Part shown: positions 58,168-64,000 of the stretch, piece after piece
Layout of the letters: the number at the start of each line of letters is the position of its first letter
Numbering within the stretch: position 1 is the first letter of the stretch
Source of the DNA: Saposhnikovia divaricata
Lineage: Eukaryota > Streptophyta > Magnoliopsida > Apiales > Apiaceae
DNA length: 64,000 nt
Reading direction: 5' to 3'
Assembly: GCA_036435485.1 (NCBI GenBank)
Contig: CM071596.1
Location: 17,696,001 to 17,760,000 of the forward strand
The notes under the pieces: model-generated
What the model saw: the letters and a program-made list of their open reading frames with translations, nothing else
What the model was told of the DNA's origin: nothing
Database searches by the model: none
Position numbers and translations under genes: made by a program

Positions 58168-58765
58168 TGTTAGGTTTCAACCCAATATGATGTTATGGGT
58201 TTGGGTGGTTCAAGATATATATATGAGTAAGGTAATAATTGTATGTATAGATAATTATCATATATGGTATGTCTTGATCACTAAGTTGGGAAATTAGGTG
58301 CCAAGAATTGGAAGACTTGTATAACAAGTATGGTAAGACTTGTAGAACAAGTATGGAAAGTCTTGGTGGCTAAGTTTTGGATGGCTATATATACATAGTC
58401 ATATTGTATTTGTTTGGTGAAGGTGAATACTTAAGAGATTTAGTCTTGGGTATTGTTTGGGAGATGCTTGAGCATTGTTGGCTCAAGTACCGAGGTTGGG
58501 ACACCGTTAAGGTGTTATTGTTTTGATGTATTATAGATAATTGTTTGGATTAATAATACGAGTTGGGAAATGGGTGTTTCCATGTCATATATTGTTTGGT
58601 GTTCTTGTTTTGCTTTTACTTATTGATTTGGGTAGAAGTAGAAGTAATACTTGAATAGCGTGTGATCGCGCTTTGGTGGATCTTGTCAACTAATCGATTG
58701 GTTACGTGTGTGCTTTGTATTGGTGGTTTGTGAATCTCGGATTGTGTAAGTCCCCTAACCTAACA
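58168..58765 (+). repeat. 3' LTR of the TRIM-like element
   Basis: 598 bp, TGTTAGGTTTC to CCTAACA with inverted termini. A TATATATA/CTATATATAC stretch lies near 58385-58395. Confidence 0.88.
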
Positions 58766-58845
58766 TGCCATTGCCTCTCAATGTGAAGACCCCTGCTGGC
58801 AGACCAAAGAAGAAAAGGAATACAAGGAATGACATACTTATTTAG
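58766..58845 (+). pseudogene. Possible C-terminal tail of a Mutator/FAR1-type transposase
   Basis: Directly after the TRIM LTR the frame reads PLPLNVKTPAGRPKKKR and ends TAG at 58843-58845. A Pro-rich stretch followed by an AT-hook-like GRPKKKR is common at the C-terminus of plant Mutator-like transposases and FAR1 relatives. Only 26 codons are visible; the upstream part would lie left of the TRIM element, outside the window. The assignment is tentative. Confidence 0.25.
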
Positions 58846-59014
58846 GTTTTAAGCTTCGTATTTATAGATTTCATGCTTACTTGCTTCAGAGTAATATGCC
58901 ACCCCTGAGCCTACAAAATGTCTAGTCCCAGTATTGAGTTCAATACAAATGAGAACAATAACAGTACGTAACCGTTATTAAAAGTTGTGCAAGAATTGGT
59001 AGACATGAATATTT
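58846..59014. other. Unassigned flanking sequence
   Basis: No ORF or repeat is recognised between the possible transposase tail and the first MITE-like repeat. Confidence 0.5.
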
Positions 59015-59186
59015 TATTATTAAAATATAAGTTAAGAGCTACTAGTGGCTCTTAGAAATGAGGAGAGAGAAGAGGCTCTTAGTGTTTTTAAGAACCGCTA
59101 AGAGTCTCTTGGAACAACATTTTTATTCTCTCTCCTCATTTTTATGAGTTAACAGCTAAAATAAAGAGTCTCTTGGAGATGCTCTA
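59015..59186. repeat. MITE-like repeat, copy 1
   Basis: It contains AAAATATAAGTTAAGAG, GGCTCTTA and its inverted partners, and ends AAAGAGTCTCTTGGAGATGC. A diverged relative lies at 62653-62811 on the other side of the mariner element. Self-complementary segments (TGAGGAGAGAGA facing TCTCTCCTCA) are visible. Confidence 0.5.
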
Positions 59187-59277
59187 AGCCATAAGTTTCC
59201 TACAATATGATTCGCCAAACTGGCCCACTAAGAGCATCTGTAAGAGTCTTCTAGTTCAATCCTAAATAAATAAGAGT

Positions 59278-59448
59278 AATGCTAGGTGCACATAATTTTT
59301 GTACATAATGAGTTGGATCCCACTAATGTGGATTTTTATTGGTTGATATTAATGTGAATGCAGGGGGCCCATTGAATTATAACAAATCAAATTGAAACAC
59401 TTATCATTTTGTGAAACTTTTTGTGAAACTTTATGTGATTCTAGCATT
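59278..59448. repeat. Short MITE-like element with AATGCTAG...CTAGCATT ends
   Basis: The 18-bp terminal inverted repeats match at about 15 positions (AATGCTAG then CACATAA). The length is 171 bp. No clear target duplication is seen, so the ends are uncertain. Confidence 0.4.
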
Positions 59449-59801
59449 TTCCAATAAATAGTTAAACTCTTACTCCCTCCATCTCATTTTATATGTCCTG
59501 TTTGAGAAAAAAAATATGCTCATATTATGTGTCCTGTACTTCATCCAATGCATATATGTTCAGTATTTTCCAAAAATGTCCTTGGTTTTGTAATCCCAAT
59601 ATTTGACTAATTAAACATGGACAATTCTCATAACTTCCTCCATAACTCTCTCCATTAAGAAACCGAGGAGTCCATTTTACGTACTACTAATGCATGAATA
59701 TGAATATGGTTAACATGTATACTCCTATAAGAATATGTGTTATACAGTCTTCTTCTTTCATAAACAATTTAAGTTCTAAGAAATTTGTCATCATATTCAA
59801 G

Positions 59802-60059
59802 ATGCGTAACTTTGATTTGAACAGGTTGCCAGAAGATGATGAATACCAAGTTCCTCCTGTTGAAGAAAATGGTAATGGGTTTCAGTAAAATCTCAACGTC
59901 GACATCGATCTGAATGAATTGCCAAGGCCAGAAATAATGGATCTGAATGAGCTGTTAAGGCCAGAAACGAATCCAGAAACGAATCCATTGAGTGTATCTG
60001 TGTTGGAAATAATCTACATTTTTACTGCAATTTATTTTCCGCTTGTATTAAGACGCTGA
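59802..60059 (+). pseudogene. DLN-repeat peptide fragment on the plus strand of the mariner element
   Basis: It reads MRNFDLNRLPEDDEY to a TAA at 59886-59888, then continues in frame with VDIDLNELPRPE and MDLNELLRPE to a TGA near 60057. The FDLN/IDLN units resemble those encoded by the first exons of the transposase at the other end (NFDLN, LFDLN, IDLNETL), which run on the opposite strand. It may be a second mariner 5' end in inverted orientation, or captured sequence. Confidence 0.45.
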
Positions 60060-60366
60060 GGGTGAGAAAAAAAGTTGTTAATTATTGGAGTCAATTTGTT
60101 TGTTGTTTCAGCAATGAACTTCTCCATGAATGAAATTATTATTCTCGTTTGAATGATTAAGTATTGTTTTCTATTTTTGTTTTCTACTATACATACATAT
60201 TCTTGCTTTATTTATTTTTATGAGTTCTAGTAGTAACAATCTGCAAGCACAAGTCCAGAATACATCCATTATATAAATCAAAGTACACAAACATATCCTT
60301 AATCAAAATGAGTACAAAAATATGACTAGTAAATTTACTCAAGAAAATGAATCAAAAAAAGCTCTT

Positions 60367-62097
60367 TTATAATCCATTTTCGGAAACAGTAAGCTCTGTT
60401 GTCGCATCTTTGATAAGCTCTGCATCACACTGCATCTGAGTTGGTAGTTTCTTTTGCCTTTCTAAAGAACCTTTCTTGACATGTGGGATTTTGTACGTAT
60501 TGGCACCTCTGACCTTCATGATCTGAGTCATGCAATTTTGTAAAGTTAAAAATATACGGTTCGACTTACTAGTTGGGAAATTGTAGAATGCTTTTTCCAT
60601 TGATTCGACTAGGTCGTCTATAGTCCTGGAAGCCTCCTTGTAGTGTAGAGTTTGGATTGCATTAAAAAATCCGAGGTGTAAGACATTCAAGTCAGGGGAA
60701 TTCAGAGGTTGACAAGTTAACTGAATATTTAAACCCGATCGAGCAACAGCTAAACGAAACTCTTCATCATTTGGATTAATGTGCGTCCTGGCATTGTCTT
60801 GCTGAATGCATATTAAAGTATTAGCATCACCAGGTGGCCACTTTTCCAGAATAGCTGGGAGTACTTTGTTAATCAAGAAAAATCTGCTCATGTCCCTTCC
60901 TACAAAAGTTATTGCCTTAGTTACAAGGGTTCCTGCAATCCTATTGACACTGCATCTTTTGGCAGCTTCCTTTTTGATATATGGGAAAATCCCAATCTTT
61001 CCAGAAAATATTTCGTTGCCATCTAAATCAAATCTTGGTCGTGCTATAGCGGCTAAGAACATTACCTTCGTCAAAAAATTCTTGCTCTTACAAGATCGTT
61101 CAGGATCACATTCTTCCGGCAAAAGGTAATATCTTTCAGCTTTTCTACTAATATAAAACCATTTTTCATCGATGTGTATCATATTATACATGGCCAAAAA
61201 TTTGGGGTTGTGTGGTAAGCTATTCTTGTCAATCATAGACAAACAAAAATGGACTCTTGCTTTCTTGTTGGAGTCCTTTAACAGTGGTTTTATAGAATTT
61301 TTATGTCGACGAATCTTACCAGCTGCTACTCGACGATGTAAAGTTGCTCTACTGATCTTTATAGCACATGCCAGAGCTTCCAAACTTGTTCTTCGAGAGA
61401 GAGGGATTTTTATGAATTGCTCGGGATCAATTTCAATTCTTTTACGTCCACAATTTTTGGTTTTTTTTATGACTAACATCAACCAGGCCTCGGTTTGTAG
61501 AATTTTTTGCATGCCTCCATATGCGTGATATTGTACGAGTTGATACAGAGATCATTTTTGAAACATCTTTGATGGCGCCTTTTTGAAGCTTTCCAAAGAA
61601 ACTTTTTTTGCCTAGCAAGATTAAATAGATTTCTTTTCGCTCTGCATTAGACAACACTTTGAGTTTTCTGGGCACTGGCCGGCCTTGTAGTACATGTTCG
61701 TTTAGCAATGAGTCTTGTTCATTCTCCAATTCTTCTTGTTCACCTTGTTCACCTGTAAAATTGAAGTTTCGAATATTTAAAGATCATCTCATGCCAAAAA
61801 CATAAACAAAAGAACTATTGTGAAATTACTATTGTCCAGCAAGGTTTCATTTAGATCAATGTTTCTTGTTGAGTTTGTTTGTGGTTGCTGCAAATTTTCT
61901 TCATATGAATCATTCTCCAAATCTGCAGTAGCACAAACATGTTATGAAAAAATATATAAAAAAATGATTCTTAACAATCAAAATTATGAAGAAAGATTGA
62001 TACTTTTGTTAAGATCAAATAAATTGACGGCTTCTTCATTTGATAGTTGGTTTGAGGTAGGTGAAAGATTTAGGTCAAAATTATGAAGAATATTCAT
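60367..62097 (-). pseudogene. Mariner-like transposase gene, three exons, inactivated
   Basis: Proposed exons on the minus strand: 62097-62004, 61922-61830 and 61752-60367. Both introns start GT and end CAG (intron 1 ends TACTGCAG; intron 2 ends TTTTACAG), and the frame is kept (94 nt, 93 nt, then the rest). The N-terminus has DLN repeats; exon 3 encodes helix-turn-helix DNA-binding regions and the catalytic core. A run of eight T at 61461-61468 (A on the coding strand) carries a 1-nt frameshift between HKK and KTKNCGRKR. Within the 381-codon C-terminal frame, catalytic D115 (HIDEKW) and D239 (QQDNARTH) are present, but the third position, 39 residues further on in NVLxLGFF, is His (CAC at 60678-60676) instead of Asp. 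Confidence 0.85.
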
Positions 62098-62521
62098 TGT
62101 AGATTAAATTCTGTAAGTAAAGTTCAGGTGTTCATGCTCCATTATATTGACAAATTTGGTGGGAAAGTTTAAAAAAATTAATTCTGCCAAACTCATTTTA
62201 CGAATGAAATTTAAATTTAAGCTAAAAATTTAAGAGGGAAACTTGGTAAAATTAGTGGAGAAGAAATTTTTTATTTTTAAAATGACTCTTCAGTTTGTTA
62301 CTTTAGTGGAGTATATCAGAGATGAAACCAATTTTTATCAAGTCAGTCTTATATAATTAATGAGTCGTAATTGCACGCCAAATGATAACATCTTGGGTTA
62401 GTATTCATCTGATTATATGCAATTAAAATGGACAAATTGGAAAACAAAAATATCACATTTATTACTTCTTAATATGTGTGAAATTTGCAAAGAAGACACA
62501 TAAAATGAGATGGAGGGAGTA

Positions 62522-62652
62522 ACAAATTATTACATTGATTTGTGTGTCAACTCCAACAATACTCCCTATAATTGCTCTTTATTTTATATTTTATATGTAT
62601 TTCATTTCCGCTAGTACCAACATTCAATGGATGAGAGAGAAACATCAATTTT
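62522..62652. other. AT-rich flank of the mariner element
   Basis: No gene seen. It holds AACTCCAACAATACTCCC near 62549, resembling MITE ends, with no partner found. Confidence 0.3.
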
Positions 62653-62811
62653 TTACTAATAAAATATAAGTTAAAAGTTAATAGTTGCTCTTAAAATAAA
62701 GAAGAAAGAAGAGACTCTTAATTTTTTAAAAAGTCTTTAAGAATATTTTGAAGCTTAATTTTAACTCATTCTCTTTATATTTTGATTTAAGAACTTAAAT
62801 AAAGAGTCTCT
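62653..62811. repeat. MITE-like repeat, copy 2
   Basis: AATAAAATATAAGTTAAAAG, GAGACTCTTAA and AAATAAAGAGTCTC correspond in order to segments of 59015-59186. Confidence 0.45.
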
Positions 62812-62813
62812 AA

Positions 62814-63205
62814 AGCATCTCCAACGGTACTAGCTAAAATGGTTAGCTAAAAGAATATAAAATAATGATTATGTAAAATTTACTGAACCTGTAAAGAGTT
62901 GTACTTTAATGGTGTTAGCTATAATTGTTAGCTATATTTCAAAAAAAGTATTTTATTGTTATTTCAATTAGTAAATATATATAAGATTAAACTAAATTGA
63001 TGACGTGTCACAATATAAGTGGATGTAATATTTTTAGTGTCATGTATAATTTTTTGAATATCCTCCAAATATAGAGGATCTGTATCTTGTTTTCTAAAAT
63101 TATAGCTAACAGGTTGATGGGTTGGAGTGGTGATTTTTTTGAAGAATTTCTATAAATGATGACACGTAGACTTTTATGCTAACAGGTGTGAAGGTTGGAG
63201 ATGCT
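62814..63205. repeat. MITE-like element with 12-bp terminal inverted repeats
   Basis: AGCATCTCCAAC (62814-62825) and GTTGGAGATGCT (63194-63205) are perfect inverted repeats around 392 bp of AT-rich, non-coding sequence with TTAGCTA subterminal repeats. The target duplication is unclear, so the superfamily is not assigned. Confidence 0.6.
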
Positions 63206-64000
63206 CATAATGCTAGGCACGCCACAAAAACCTAGATCTAGTTTTTGACTTTTTGGTTCACAAGTCAAACTACGTTATCTCGTACTTACTTGTATTCGGG
63301 GACTGTACAACCTTTTGTGGGCAAGAAAAACTTTAAGTTAGGCCTTTTAAATGTAAAATTATAATGTGATGCTGATTTGCGAAAATCCGAAAGTCTGTCC
63401 GAATCTCCCTGATCCAGTTGCTCTGATTTCTCCGCCGAAAATAACCACAGTAGTAGAAACATTACTCTGGGAATGTGTGCATCTTTGCATGCCTGTTTGA
63501 AGATGTTTGAGTGATCTAGCAATGGCATCATGAACAACATGGAACCGAAGACAACACTAGGACTACCTACGACAGGCCATATGATTACTTCCAAATGCTA
63601 CTAAGTGAAAAAATTCAACTTTAAACGACGCCATTGTTGCTTTTAGGTCACCTACGTTATCTGGACTCGATCGAAAGTATCTAACATGAATACATATTTT
63701 GTCCCGGTGGATTTCTCTCTCATTTAATAAAAATATATTTGGAAAAAAAATACATTTTTTTATTTTTAAATGAATGTTCGAGTGTCCATACTCCATACCA
63801 TATCCGAATCAAGTATCCGATACGAATTTTGGAACAAAATGAAGAATCGAGGTAACACAAGTGTTCTTTATTCTTTATGAAGAAAAAACTCCTTTTTAAA
63901 AATTGTGAGATACTTTGTGATTTCATCAGAGCCTCCAATTCCTAATATTTTAAAATCTTTAGTGTTTTTTTTTCTTGAAATAATGAGCTTAATTTTATTC
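63206..64000. other. Unassigned sequence at the right edge
   Basis: Overlapping minus-strand ORFs of 102, 77 and 72 codons exist (63594-63286, 63796-63563, 63938-63720), but I recognise none and see no splice structure linking them. They could be remnants of an old gene or chance ORFs. No repeat boundary is evident. Confidence 0.3.

Larger units (their letters stand above)
57360..58765 (+). mobile_element. Small non-autonomous LTR element (TRIM/SMART-like)
   Basis: The 3' LTR 58168-58765 (598 bp) begins TGTTAGG and ends CCTAACA. Its last 260 bp or so are repeated at 57360-57621, the remaining part of a 5' LTR cut by element O. An initiator-Met-like PBS TGGTATGAAGAGCC is at 57624-57637 and a PPT TTGAAGGGGAGGAT at 58154-58167. 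The 546-bp interior has no long ORF. The rest of the 5' LTR should lie left of the window, beyond O. Confidence 0.85.
59473..62519 (-). mobile_element. Mariner-like element (plant DD39D type), 3.05 kb
   Basis: The termini CTCCCTCCATCTCATTTTAT and its complement (59473-59497 and 62495-62519, one mismatch in 25) are flanked by TA (59471-59472 and 62520-62521). It encodes a transposase on the minus strand (62097-60367). The region between the left end and 60366 carries a DLN-rich coding fragment on the opposite strand. The CTCCCTCC ends are those of Stowaway/mariner families. Confidence 0.92.

Noticed and set aside
63286..63938. A host gene at the right edge
   Set aside because: The ORFs are short and overlapping with no recognisable domain or splice structure, so this is kept only as unassigned sequence.

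Overview
The window is plant (angiosperm, probably eudicot) nuclear DNA made almost entirely of transposable elements inserted into one another. I see no intact host gene. The plant origin is supported by Sirevirus-type Ty1/copia elements with initiator-Met-tRNA primer sites, Athila-type Ty3/gypsy elements, a plant DD39D mariner element, a hAT element and MITE-like repeats. The species cannot be named from the sequence alone. Every nested LTR element below was delimited by TG...CA ends and, where both ends are visible, by a 5-bp target duplication.

Nesting: (1) A small LTR element of TRIM/SMART type (57360-58765) is the oldest visible target. (2) Copia element O (minus strand, from left of the window to 57359) sits in its 5' LTR. 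(3a) Copia element A (1628-28740, duplication GTATG) interrupts O's third ORF, and (4a) copia element B (8851-22386, duplication CCCTG) interrupts A's reverse transcriptase. A 1.3-kb hAT-like element (29292-30624, 8-bp duplication ATCCGTAT) also interrupts O's third ORF. (3b) Athila-like element G1 (37850-56410, duplication ATATC) sits in O's 5' LTR, and (4b) Athila element G2 (42744-53824, duplication AAAAC) sits in G1's 3' noncoding region. LTR differences counted by eye (about 3.6% O, 1.4% A, 0.2% B; about 1.3% G1, 1.6% G2) agree with the nesting order on the copia branch.

Each copia element reads, on the minus strand, LTR - PBS - gag - pol (protease, integrase, RT, RNase H) - long spacer - large accessory ORF - PPT - LTR. 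The accessory ORFs of O, A and B are homologous. A and B carry about 290 extra C-terminal residues that O lacks. G2 reads, on the plus strand, gag - protease - RT - RNase H - integrase - accessory ORF (Transposase_32-like) - long noncoding tail; it is nearly complete but has three nonsense codons and one G-run frameshift. G1 has lost protease, RT, integrase and nearly all of the accessory ORF but keeps its cis-acting regions.

The right end (58766-64000) is older flanking DNA: a possible Mutator/FAR1-type transposase tail, MITE-like repeats, and a 3.05-kb mariner element (59473-62519) with a reconstructable three-exon transposase gene inactivated by a frameshift and by loss of its third catalytic Asp.

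The most interesting unexplained signals are: a 12-bp-spaced motif array shared between the copia U3 promoter region and the spacer before the accessory ORF; an inverted repeat next to the PPT conserved in all three copia elements; a splice-acceptor-like gag-pol junction conserved in all three; and a 165-bp noncoding block kept at equal length and about 92% identity in the two Athila elements.
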